64,000 nt of DNA, taken from the NCBI GenBank assembly GCA_963971285.1, contig OZ020249.1:8246001-8310000 (forward strand), given 5' to 3'. The notes under the pieces are model-generated. The model had not been told where the DNA came from, did not search any database, and worked only from the letters and a program-made list of their open reading frames with translations. Below, one piece after another: positions 19,216 to 30,520 of this stretch (positions are counted from its first letter, which is position 1; each line of letters opens with the position of its first letter). The position numbers and the translations under genes are program-made. This DNA is from Astropecten irregularis (Eukaryota; Echinodermata; Asteroidea; Paxillosida; Astropectinidae).

Positions 19216-22200
19216 TTTTTCCCGACACCAACAAATCTAATCTAACATTGGACTCACTTAAAATATAAAAAAATTTGGCATTATCATCATGGGTCCAAAA
19301 GTTGGAGTTTTCACCAGGTCCGGACCTGTTAGCCAATGGGCAGTTTTCACCAGGTCCGGAGTGCGAGACACGAAACTGCATAATTTTTTTTCCCGACACC
19401 AAAAAATCCAATCTTACATCGGACTTGCTTGAAATATATAAAAATTTGGCATTATCATCACGGGTCAAAAAGTTGGAGTTTTCACCAGGTCTGGACCTGT
19501 TAGCCAACAGGCAGTTTTCACCAGGTTCGGACCTGATAGCCAGGGGTCCCGGGTGCGAGACCCGAAACGGCATTATTTTGTTTCCAGACTCCAAAAAATC
19601 TAATCTGATATAGGACTCGCTTGAAATATATAAAAATTTAGCATTTTCATCACGGGTCAAAAAGTAGGAGTTTTCACCAGGTCCGGACCTGTTGGCCAAT
19701 GGGCAGTTTTCACCAGGTCCGGACCTGATAGCCAGGGGTCCCGGGTGCGAGACCTGAAACGGCATAATTTTGTTTCCCGACACCAAAAAATCTTATCTGA
19801 CATCAGACTCTCTTGAAATATATCAAAATTTGGCATTATAATCACGGGTCAAAAAGTTGGAGTTTTCACCAGGTCCGGACCTGTAAGCCAACAGGCAATT
19901 TTCACCTGGTCCGGACCTGATAGCCAGGGGTCCCGGGTGCGAGACCCGAAACGGCATAATTTTGTTTCCAGACTCCAAAAAATCTAATCTGATATAGGAC
20001 TCGCTTGAAATATATAAAAATTTAGCATTTTCATCACGGGTCAAAAAGTAGGAGTTTTCACCAGGTCCGGACCTGATAGCCAGGGGTCCCGGGTGCGAGA
20101 CCCGAAACGGCATAATTTTGTTTCCCGACACCAAAAAATCTTATCTGACATCAGACTCTCTTGAAATATATCAAAATTTGGCATTATAATCACGGGTCAA
20201 AAAGTAGGAGTTTTCACCAGGTCCGGACCTGTTAGCCAACGGGCAGTTTTCACCAGGTCCGGACCTAATAGCCAGGGGTCCCGAGTGCGAGACCTGAAAC
20301 GGCGTAATTTTTTTTCCAGACTCCAAAAAATCTAATCTGATATAGGACTCGCTTGAAATATATAAAAATTTAGCATTTTCATCACGGGTTAAAAAGTAGG
20401 AGTTTTCACCAGGCGGACCTGTTGGCCAATGGGCAGTTTTCACCAGGTCCGGACCTGATAGCCAGGGGTCCCGGGTGCGAGACCTGAAACGGCATAATTT
20501 TGTTTCCCGACACCAAAAAATCTTATCTGACATCAGACTCTCTTGAAATATATCAAAATTTGGCATTATAATCACGGGTCAAAAAGTTGGAGTTTTCACC
20601 AGGTCCGGACCTGTAAGCCAACAGGCAACTTCACCTGGTCCGGACCTGATAGCCAGGGGTCCCGGGTGCGAGACCCGAAACGGCATAATTTTGTTTCCAG
20701 ACTCCAAAAAATCTAATCTGATATAGGACTCGCTTGAAATATATAAAAATTTAGCATTTTCATCACGGGTCAAAAAGTAGGAGTTTTCACCAGGTCCGGA
20801 CCTGTTAGCCAATGGGCAGTTTTCACCAGGTCCGGACCTAATAGCCAGGGGTCCCGAGTGCGAGACCTGAAACGGCGTAATTTTTTTTCCAGACTCCAAA
20901 AAATCTAATCTGATATTGGACTCGCTTGAAATATATAAAAATTTAGCATTTTCATCACGGGTCAAAAAGTTGGAGTTTTCACCAGGTCCGGACCTGATAG
21001 CCAGGGGTCCCGGGTGCAAGACCCGAAACGGCATAATTTTGTTTCCCGACACCAAAAAATCTTATCTGACTTCAGACTCTCTTGAAATATATCAAAATTT
21101 GGCATTATAATCACGGGTCAAAAAGTTGGAGTTTTCACCAGGTCCGGACCTGTTAGCCAACAGGCAGTTTTCACCAGGTCCGGACCTGATAGCCAGGGGT
21201 CCCGGGTGCGAGACCCGAAACGGCGTAATTTTTTTTCCAGACTCCAAAAAATCTAATCTGATATTGGACTCACTTGAAATATATAAAAATTTAGCATTTT
21301 CATCACGGGTCAAAAAGTTGGAGTTTTCACCAGGTCCGGACCTGATAGCCAGGGGTCCCTGGTGCGAGACCCGAAACGGCATAATTTTTTTTCCCGACAC
21401 CAAAAAATCTTATCTGACATCAGACTCTTTTGAAAAATATCAAAATTTGGCATTATCATCACGGGTCAAAAAGTTGGAGTTTTCACCAGGTCCGGACCTG
21501 TTAGCCAACAGGCAGTTTTCACCAGGTCCGGACCTGATAGCCAGGGGTCCCGGGTGCGAGACCCGAAACCACATAATTTGTTTTCCCGACACCAAAAAAT
21601 CTTATCTGACATCAGACTCTCTTGAAATATATCAATCTTTGGCATTATCATGACGGGTCAAAAAGTTGGAGTTTTCACCAGGTCCGGACCTGTTAGCCAA
21701 TAGGCAGTTTTCACCAGGTCCGGACCTGATAGCCAGGGGTCCCGGGTGCGAGACCCGAAACGGCATAATTTTGTTTCCAGACTCCAAAAAATCTAATCTG
21801 ATATAGGACTCGCTTGAAATATATAAAAATTTAGCATTTTCATCACGGGTCAAAAAGTAGGAGTTTTCACCAGGTCCGGACCTGTTAGCCAATGGGCAGT
21901 TTTCACCAGGTCCGGACCTGATAGCCAGGGGTCCCGAGTGCGAGACCTGAAACGGCGTAATTTTTTTTCCAGACTCCAAAAAATCTAATCTGATATTGGA
22001 CTCGCTTGAAATATATAAAAATTTAGCATTTTCATCACGGGTCAAAAAGTTGGAGTTTTCACCAGGTCCGGACCTGATAGCCAGGGGTCCCGGGTGCGAG
22101 ACCCGAAACGGCATAATTTTGTTTCCCGACACCAAAAAATCTTATCTGACATCAGACTCTCTTGAAATATATCAAAATTTGGCATTATAATCACGGGTCA

Positions 22201-24783
22201 AAAAGTTGGAGTTTTCACCAGGTCCGGACCTGTTAGCCAACAGGCAGTTTTCACCAGGTCCGGACCTGATAGCCAGGGGTCCCGGGTGCGAGACCCGAAA
22301 CCACATAATTTGTTTTCCCGACACCAAAAAATCTTATCTGACATCAGACTCTCTTGAAAAATATCAATCTTTGGCATTATCATGACGCGTCAACAAGTTG
22401 GAGTTTTCACCAGGTCCGGACCTGTTAGCCAATGGGCAGTTTTCACCAGGTCCGGCCGGACCTGATAGCCAGGGGTCCCGAGTGCGAGACCTGAAACGGC
22501 GTTATTTTTTTTCCAGACTCCAAAAAATCTAATCTGATATTGGACTCGCTTGAAATATATAAAAATTTAGCATTTTCATCACGGGTCAAAAAGTTGGAGT
22601 TTTCACCAGGTCCGGACCTGATAGCCAGGGGTCCCGGGTGCGAGACCTTAAACGGCATAATTTTGTTTCCCGACACCAAGAAATCTTATCTGACATCAGA
22701 CTCTCTTGAAATATATCAAAATTTGGCATTATAATCACGGGTCAAAAAGTTGGAGTTTTCACCAGGTCCGAACCTGTTAGCCAACAGGCAGTTTTCACCA
22801 GGTCCGGACCTGATAGCCAGGGGTCCCGGGTGCGAGACCCGAAACGGCGTAATTGTTTTTCCAGACTCCAAAAAATCTAATCTGATATTGGACTCACTTG
22901 AAATATATAAAAATTTAGCATTTTCATCACGGGCCAAAAGTTGGAGTTTTCACCAGGTCCGGACCTGTTAGCCAACAGGCAGTTTTCACCAGGTCCGGAC
23001 CTGATAGCCAGGGGTCCCGGGTGCGAGACCCGAAACCACATAATTTTTTTTTCCCGACACCAAAAAATCTTATCTGACATCAGACTCTCTTGAAATATAT
23101 CAAAATTTGGCATTATCATCACGGGTCAAAAAGTTGGAGTTTTCACCAGGTCCAGACCTGTTAGCCAATGGGCAGTTTTCACCAGGTCCGGACCTGATAG
23201 CCAGGGGTCCCGAGTGCGAGACCTGAAACGGCGTAATTTTTTTTCCAGACTCCAAAAAATCTAATCTGATATTGGACTCGCTTAAAATATATAAAAATTT
23301 AGCATTTTCATCACGGGTCAAAAAGTAGGAGTTTTCACCAGGTCCGGACCTGTTAGCCAATGGGCAGTTTTCACCAGGTCCGGACCTGATAGCCAGGGGT
23401 CCCGAGTGCGAGACCTGAAACGGCGTAATTTTTTTTCCAGACTCCAAAAAATCTAATCTGATATTGGACTCGCTTGAAATATATAAAAATTTAGCATTTT
23501 CATCACGGGTCAAAAAGTTGGAGTTTTCACCAGGTCCGGACCTGATAGCCAGGGGTCCCGGGTGCGAGACCCGAAACGACGTAATTTTTTTTACAGACTC
23601 CAAAAAATCTAATCTGATATTGGACTCGCTTGAAATATATAAAAATTTAGCATTTTCATCACGGGTCAAAATGTTGGAGTTTTCACCAGGTCCGGACCTG
23701 ATAGCCAGGGGTCCCGGGTGCGAGACCCGAAACGGCATAATTTTGTTTCCAGACTCCAAAAAATCTAATCTGATATAGGACTCGCTTGAAATATATAACA
23801 ATTTAGCATTTTCATCACGGGTCAAAAAGTAGGAGTTTTCACCATGTCCGGACCTGTTAGCCAATGGGCAGTTTTCACCAGGTCCGGACCTGATAGCCAG
23901 GGGTCCCGAGTGCGAGACCTGAAACGGCGTAATTTTTTTTCCAGACTCCAAAAAATCTAATCTGATATTGGACTCCCTTAAAATATATAAAAATTTAGCA
24001 TTTTCATCACGGGTCAAAAAGTAGGAGTTTTCACCATGTCCGGACCTGTTAGCCAATGGGCAGTTTTCACCAGGTCCGGACCTGATAGCCAGGGGTCCCG
24101 AGTGCGAGACCTGAAACGGCGTAATTTTTTTTCCAGACTCCAAAAAATCTAATCTGATATTGGACTCGCTTAAAATATATAAAAATTTAGCATTTTCATC
24201 ACGGGTCAAAAAGTTGGAGTTTTCATCAGGTTCGGACCTGATAGCCAGGGGTCCCGGGTGCGAGACCCGAAACGGCATAATTTTGTTTCCAGACTCCAAA
24301 AAATCTAATCTGATATAGGACTTGCTTGAAATATATAAAAATTTGGCATTATCATCACGGGTCAAAAAGTTGGAGTTTTCACCAGGTCCGGACCTGTTAG
24401 CCAACAGGCAGTTTTCACCTGGTCCGGACCTGATAGCCAGGGGTCCCGGGTGCGAGACCCGAAACGGCATAATTTTGTTTCCAGACTCCAAAAAATCTAA
24501 TCTGATATAGGACTCGCTTGAAATATATAAAAATTTAGCATTTTCATCACAGGTCAAAAAGTAGGAGTTTTCACCAGGTCCGGACCTGTTAGCCAATGGG
24601 CAGTTTTCACCAGGTCCGGACCTGATAGCCAGGGGTCCCGAGTGTGAGACCTGAAACGGCGTAATTTTTTTTCCAGACTCCAAAAAATCTAATCTGATAT
24701 TGGACTCGCTTGAAATATATAAAAATTTAGCATTTTCATCACGGGTCAAAAAGTTGGAGTTTTCACCAGGTCCGGACCTGTTA
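19216..24783. repeat. Satellite array, left block, 156/192-bp monomers
   Basis: It is tandem DNA of a monomer with an AT-rich half (T8 run, CCAGACTCC or CCCGACACC, AAATATATAAAAATTT) and a GC-rich half (CAGGTCCGGACCTG, GATAGCCAGGGGTCCCGGG, TGCGAGACC). Long monomers (192 bp) carry an extra 36-bp module with GTTAGCCAAC and a second CAGGTCCGGACCTG; short ones (156 bp) lack it. The first units are the most diverged, as expected at an array edge. The last base triplet TTA is the target duplication of the inserted element. Confidence 0.95.
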
Positions 24784-25046
24784 GGGAGCTCATCCAAAAG
24801 GTTACACCGCGGTGTCACCGCAATCACCGCGGTTTGGACGGGTCCTTAACAACCAGCCGACTTTCGACAGTCCTTGCTTATTTAGCATATTAAAAGAACT
24901 GACTAACAAAACTCCCTATTGTTATTTTAACTACCCACTGAACGCGGTGGCCGCGGCGCAACCGCAGACGCCACAAACTCATTTCTGTCTGCCGCGGCCA
25001 CCGCGTCTGATCTTGGAGACAAAAAAACAAACTATTACTTCCTCAC
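24784..25046. other. Left subterminal region of the 5.7-kb element
   Basis: It contains the TIR, then ACACCGCGGTGTCACCGC, ATCACCGCGGTTTGG, GAACGCGGTGGCCGCGGCGC and GCCGCGGCCACCGCGTC. These CCGCGG-centred words also occur in the right subterminal region, as expected for transposase-binding subterminal repeats. Confidence 0.65.
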
Positions 25047-28000
25047 TGAAAATACATTTTGGGGGGACTTGGCTTGGACCATTTTCTCTGGGACCTGCGT
25101 TATTTTGTCTCTACCAAACTATTATTTAATGGCCCCGGCTGAAAATACGTTGTTTTTTTTCAGGGACTTGGCCGACCATTTTCTCTGCGATCTGCATTAT
25201 TTTGTCTCTACCAAACTATTATTACCCCCGCTGAAAATACGTTTTTTATGGACTTGGCCGACCATTTCCTCTGGGACCTGCATTATTTTGTCTCTACCAA
25301 ACTATTATTACCCCCGGGGGAAAATACGTCTTTTAGGGACTTGGCCGACCATTTTCTCTGGGACCTGCATTATTTTGTTTCTACCAAACTATTATAACCC
25401 CCGCTGAAAATACGTTTTTTAGGGACTTGGCCGACCATTTTCTCTGGGACCTGCATTATTTTGTTTCTACCAAACTATTATTACCCCCGGGGGAAAATAC
25501 GTCTTTTAGGGACTTGGCCGACCATTTTCTCTGGGACCTGCATTCTTTTGTCTCTACCAAACTATTATTACCCCCGGGGGGAAAATAGGTTTTTTAGGGA
25601 CTTGGCCGACCATTTTCTCTGGGACCTGCATTATTTTGTTTCTACCAAACTATTATTACCCCAGCTGAAAATACGTTTTTTAGGGACTTGGCCGACCATT
25701 TTCTCTGGGACCTGCATTATTTTGTCTCTACCAAACTATTATTACCCCCGCTGAAAATACGTTTTTTAGGGACTTGGCCGACCATTTCCTCTGGGACCTG
25801 CATTATTTTGTCTCTACCAAACTATTATTACCCCCGGGGGAAAATACGTCTTTTAGGGACTTGGCCGACCATTTTCTCTGGGACCTGCATTATTTTGTTT
25901 CTACCAAACTATTATAACCCCCGCTGAAAATAGGTTTCTTAGGGACTTGGCCGACCATTTTCTCTGGGACCTGCATTATTTTGTTTCTACCAAACTATTA
26001 TAACCTCCGCTGAAAATACGTTTTTTAGGGACTTGGCCGACCATTTTCTCTGGGACCTGCATTATTTTGTTTCTACCAAACTATTATTACCCCAGCTGAA
26101 AATACGTTTTTTAGGGACTTGGCCGACCATTTTCTCTGGGACCTGCATTATTTTGTCTCTACCAAACTATTATTTCCCCGGCTGAAAATACGTTGTTTTT
26201 TTTCAGGGACTTGGCCGACCATTTTCTCTGGGACCTGCATTATTTTGTCTCTACCAAACTATTATTACCCCCGGGGGAAAATACGTTTTTTAGGGACTTG
26301 GCCGACCATTTTCTCTGGGACCTGCATTATTTTGTTTCTACCAAACTATTATAACCTCCGCTGAAAATACGTCTTTTAGGGACTTGGCCGACCATTTTCT
26401 CTGGGACCTGCATTATTTTGTCTCTACCAAACTATTATTACCCCCGGGGGAAAATAGGTTTTTTAGGGACTTGGCCGACCATTTTCTCTGGGACCTGCAT
26501 TATTTTGTTTCTACCAAACTATTATAACCCCCGGGGGAAAATACGTTTTTTGGGGACTTGGCCGACCATTTTCTCTGGGACCTGCATTATTTTGTCTCTA
26601 CCAAACTATTATTACCCCCGCTGAAAATACGTTTTTTAGGGACTTGGCCGACCATTTTCTCTGGGACCTGCATTATTTTGTCTCTACCAAACTATTATTA
26701 CCCCCGGGGGAAAATAGGTTTTTTAGGGACTTGGCCGACCATTTTCTCTGGGACCTGCATTATTTTGTTTCTACCAAACTATTATAACCCCCGGGGGAAA
26801 ATACGTTTTTTGGGGACTTGGCCGACCATTTTCTCTGGGACCTGCATTATTTTGTCTCTACCAAACTATTATTACCCCCGGGGGAAAATACGTCTTTTAG
26901 GGACTTGGCCGACCATTTTCTCTGGGACCTGCATTATTTTGTCTCTACCAAACTATTATTACCCCCGGGGGAAAATACGTTTTTTAGGGACTTGGCCGAC
27001 CATTTTCTCTGGGACCTGCATTATTTTGCCTCTACCAAACTATTATTACCCCCGGGGGAAAATAGGTTTCTTAGGGACTTGGCCGACCATTTTCTCTGGG
27101 ACCTGCATTATTTTGTTTCTACCAAACTATTATAACCTCCGCTGAAAATACGTTTTTTAGGGACTTGGCCGACCATTTTCTCTGGGACCTGCATTATTTT
27201 GTCTCTACCAAACTATTATTACCCCCGGGGGAAAATACGTTTTTTAGGGACTTGGCCGACCATTTTCTCTGGGACCTGCATTATTTTGTCTCTACCAAAC
27301 TATTATTACCCCCGGGGGAAAATACGTCTTTTAGGGACTTGGCCGACCATTTTCTCTGGGACCTGCATTATTTTGTTTCTACCAAACTATTATAACCCCC
27401 GCTGAAAATACGTTTTTTAGGGACTTGGCCGACCATTTTCTCTGGGACCTGCATTATTTTGTCTCTACCAAACTATTATTACCCCCGGGGGAAAATACGT
27501 TTTTTAGGGACTTGGCCGACCATTTTCTCTGGGACCTGCATTATTTTGTCTCTACCAAACTATTATTACCCCCGGGGGAAAATACGTCTTTTAGGGACTT
27601 GGCCGACCATTTTCTCTGGGACCTGCATTCTTTTGTCTCTACCAAACTATTATTACCCCCGGGGGGAAAATAGGTTTTTTAGGGACTTGGCCGACCATTT
27701 TCTCTGGGACCTGCATTATTTTGTTTCTACCAAACTATTATTACCCCAGCTGAAAATACGTTTTTTAGGGACTTGGCCGACCATTTTCTCTGGGACCTGC
27801 ATTATTTTGTCTCTACCAAACTATTATTACCCCCGCTGAAAATACGTTTTTTAGGGACTTGGCCGACCATTTCCTCTGGGACCTGCATTATTTTGTCTCT
27901 ACCAAACTATTATTACCCCCGGGGGAAAATACGTCTTTTAGGGACTTGGCCGACCATTTTCTCTGGGACCTGCATTATTTTGTTTCTACCAAACTATTAT

Positions 28001-30285
28001 AACCCCCGCTGAAAATAGGTTTCTTAGGGACTTGGCCGACCATTTTCTCTGGGACCTGCATTATTTTGTTTCTACCAAACTATTATAACCTCCGCTGAAA
28101 ATACGTTTTTTAGGGACTTGGCCGACCATTTTCTCTGGGACCTGCATTATTTTGTTTCTACCAAACTATTATTACCCCAGCTGAAAATACGTTTTTTAGG
28201 GACTTGGCCGACCATTTTCTCTGGGACCTGCATTATTTTGTCTCTACCAAACTATTATTTCCCCGGCTGAAAATACGTTGTTTTTTTTCAGGGACTTGGC
28301 CGACCATTTTCTCTGGGACCTGCATTATTTTGTCTCTACCAAACTATTATTACCCCCGGGGGAAAATACGTTTTTTAGGGACTTGGCCGACCATTTTCTC
28401 TGGGACCTGCATTATTTTGTTTCTACCAAACTATTATAACCTCCGCTGAAAATACGTCTTTTAGGGACTTGGCCGACCATTTTCTCTGGGACCTGCATTA
28501 TTTTGTCTCTACCAAACTATTATTACCCCCGGGGGAAAATAGGTTTTTTAGGGACTTGGCCGACCATTTTCTCTGGGACCTGCATTATTTTGTTTCTACC
28601 AAACTATTATAACCCCCGGGGGAAAATACGTTTTTTGGGGACTTGGCCGACCATTTTCTCTGGGACCTGCATTATTTTGTTTCTACCAAACTATTATAAC
28701 CTCCGCTGAAAATACGTTTTTTAGGGACTTGGCCGACCATTTTCTCTGGGACCTGCATTATTTTGTTTCTACCAAACTATTATTACCCCAGCTGAAAATA
28801 CGTTTTTTAGGGACTTGGCCGACCATTTTCTCTGGGACCTGCATTATTTTGTCTCTACCAAACTATTATTTCCCCGGCTGAAAATACGTTGTTTTTTTTC
28901 AGGGACTTGGCCGACCATTTTCTCTGGGACCTGCATTATTTTGTCTCTACCAAACTATTATTACCCCCGGGGGAAAATACGTTTTTTAGGGACTTGGCCG
29001 ACCATTTTCTCTGGGACCTGCATTATTTTGTTTCTACCAAACTATTATAACCTCCGCTGAAAATACGTCTTTTAGGGACTTGGCCGACCATTTTCTCTGG
29101 GACCTGCATTATTTTGTCTCTACCAAACTATTATTACCCCCGGGGGAAAATAGGTTTTTTAGGGACTTGGCCGACCATTTTCTCTGGGACCTGCATTATT
29201 TTGTTTCTACCAAACTATTATAACCCCCGGGGGAAAATACGTTTTTTGGGGACTTGGCCGACCATTTTCTCTGGGACCTGCATTATTTTGTCTCTACCAA
29301 ACTATTATTACCCCCGCTGAAAATACGTTTTTTAGGGACTTGGCCGACCATTTTCTCTGGGACCTGCATTATTTTGTCTCTACCAAACTATTATTACCCC
29401 CGGGGGAAAATAGGTTTTTTAGGGACTTGGCCGACCATTTTCTCTGGGACCTGCATTATTTTGTTTCTACCAAACTATTATAACCCCCGGGGGAAAATAC
29501 GTTTTTTGGGGACTTGGCCGACCATTTTCTCTGGGACCTGCATTATTTTGTCTCTACCAAACTATTATTACCCCCGGGGGAAAATACGTCTTTTAGGGAC
29601 TTGGCCGACCATTTTCTCTGGGACCTGCATTATTTTGTCTCTACCAAACTATTATTACCCCCGGGGGAAAATACGTTTTTTAGGGACTTGGCCGACCATT
29701 TTCTCTGGGACCTGCATTATTTTGCCTCTACCAAACTATTATTACCCCCGGGGGAAAATAGGTTTCTTAGGGACTTGGCCGACCATTTTCTCTGGGACCT
29801 GCATAATTTTGTTTCTACCAAACTATTATAACCTCCGCTGAAAATACGTTTTTTAGGGACTTGGCCGACCATTTTCTCTGGGACCTGCATTATTTTGTCT
29901 CTACCAAACTATTATTACCCCCGGGGGAAAATACGTTTTTTAGGGACTTGGCCGACCATTTTCTCTGGGACCTGCATTATTTTGTCTCTACCAAACTATT
30001 ATTACCCCCGGGGGAAAATACGTCTTTTAGGGACTTGGCCGACCATTTTCTCTGGGACCTGCATTATTTTGTCTCTACCAAACTATTATTACCCCCGGGG
30101 GAAAATACGTCTTTTAGGGACTTGGCCGACCATTTTCTCTGGGACCTGCATTATTTTGTCTCTTCCAAACTATTATTACCCCCGGGGGAAAAATACGTTT
30201 TTTAGGGAATTGGCCGACCATTTCTCTGGGACCAGCATTATTTTGTCTCTACCAAGCTATTATTTCCCTGGCTGAATACAGGATA
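25047..30285. repeat. 86/87-bp tandem array (about 60 copies) inside the transposon
   Basis: The unit core is GGGACTTGGCCGACCATTTT, then CTCTGGGACCTGCATTATTT, TGTCTCTACCAAACTATTAT and either TACCCCCGGGGGAAAATACG (87 bp) or a CCCCGCTGAAAATACG variant (86 bp). Edge units (25118-25165, 30255-30285) carry a CC[C/T]GGCTGAA form. Open frames in all plus frames come from the three-divisible unit length. Confidence 0.95.
25461..30080. repeat. Higher-order duplications in the 87-bp array (2085 bp and 611 bp)
   Basis: The rare variant TTTCCCCGGCTGAAAATACG occurs with its CCCC at 26176, 28261 and 28872, giving offsets of 2085 and 611 bp (24 and 7 units). Neighbouring variant order is kept over about 1 kb at offset 2085 and again at offset 2696. 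Confidence 0.85.
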
Positions 30286-30520
30286 CAGTTTCGGCCAGCG
30301 GGAAATTTCATTGATGAACCGCGACCACCGCGTTCGCTAGTGCATTATTCATAAGTATCAACATAACAATAGCACTCGTCTTGAGGCCTGCCTCATTAAC
30401 TTGCCTCCGCATGGGTGATTTTTTGTGCAAAGGGCCGCGTTCCCCGCGGTCCTTGGCAACAAGCCTAAACCGCGGTGGCCGCGTGCGGTCAGACCGCGGC
30501 GACCTTTTGGATGAGCTCCC
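30286..30520. other. Right subterminal region of the 5.7-kb element
   Basis: It contains GAACCGCGACCACCGCGTTC, CCGCGTTCCCCGCGGTCC, AAACCGCGGTGGCCGCGTG and AGACCGCGGCGACC before the inverted terminal GGGAGCTCATCC repeat. No promoter or coding frame is recognised. Confidence 0.65.

Larger units (their letters stand above)
24784..30520. mobile_element. Non-autonomous DNA transposon (Harbinger-like by TTA target) filled with an 87-bp array
   Basis: The ends GGGAGCTCATCCAAAAGGT are perfect 19-bp inverted repeats, flanked by TTA on both sides (24781-24783, 30521-30523). Removing the element and one TTA restores an intact satellite word, CCTGTTAGCCAACAGG, which proves insertion. Subterminal regions repeat GCGGTGGCCGCG, ACCGCGG and CCACCGCG words. 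No transposase or DNA-binding protein frame is present. The TTA duplication fits PIF/Harbinger (TWA); superfamily assignment is an inference. Confidence 0.85.

Noticed and set aside
23100..24827. 575-codon open frame on the minus strand, and similar ones at 45745-47175, 51769-53043 and 55288-56934
   Set aside because: They consist only of the satellite monomer, overlap open plus-strand frames, begin and end at random monomer variants and lack any domain. A repeat length divisible by three explains them.
25069..30275. Tandem-repeat proteins with units like LADHFLWDLHYF or GTWPTIFSGTC
   Set aside because: Two or more plus frames stay open together in the 87-bp array, and each breaks wherever an 86-bp unit occurs. 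No start context or conserved domain is seen.
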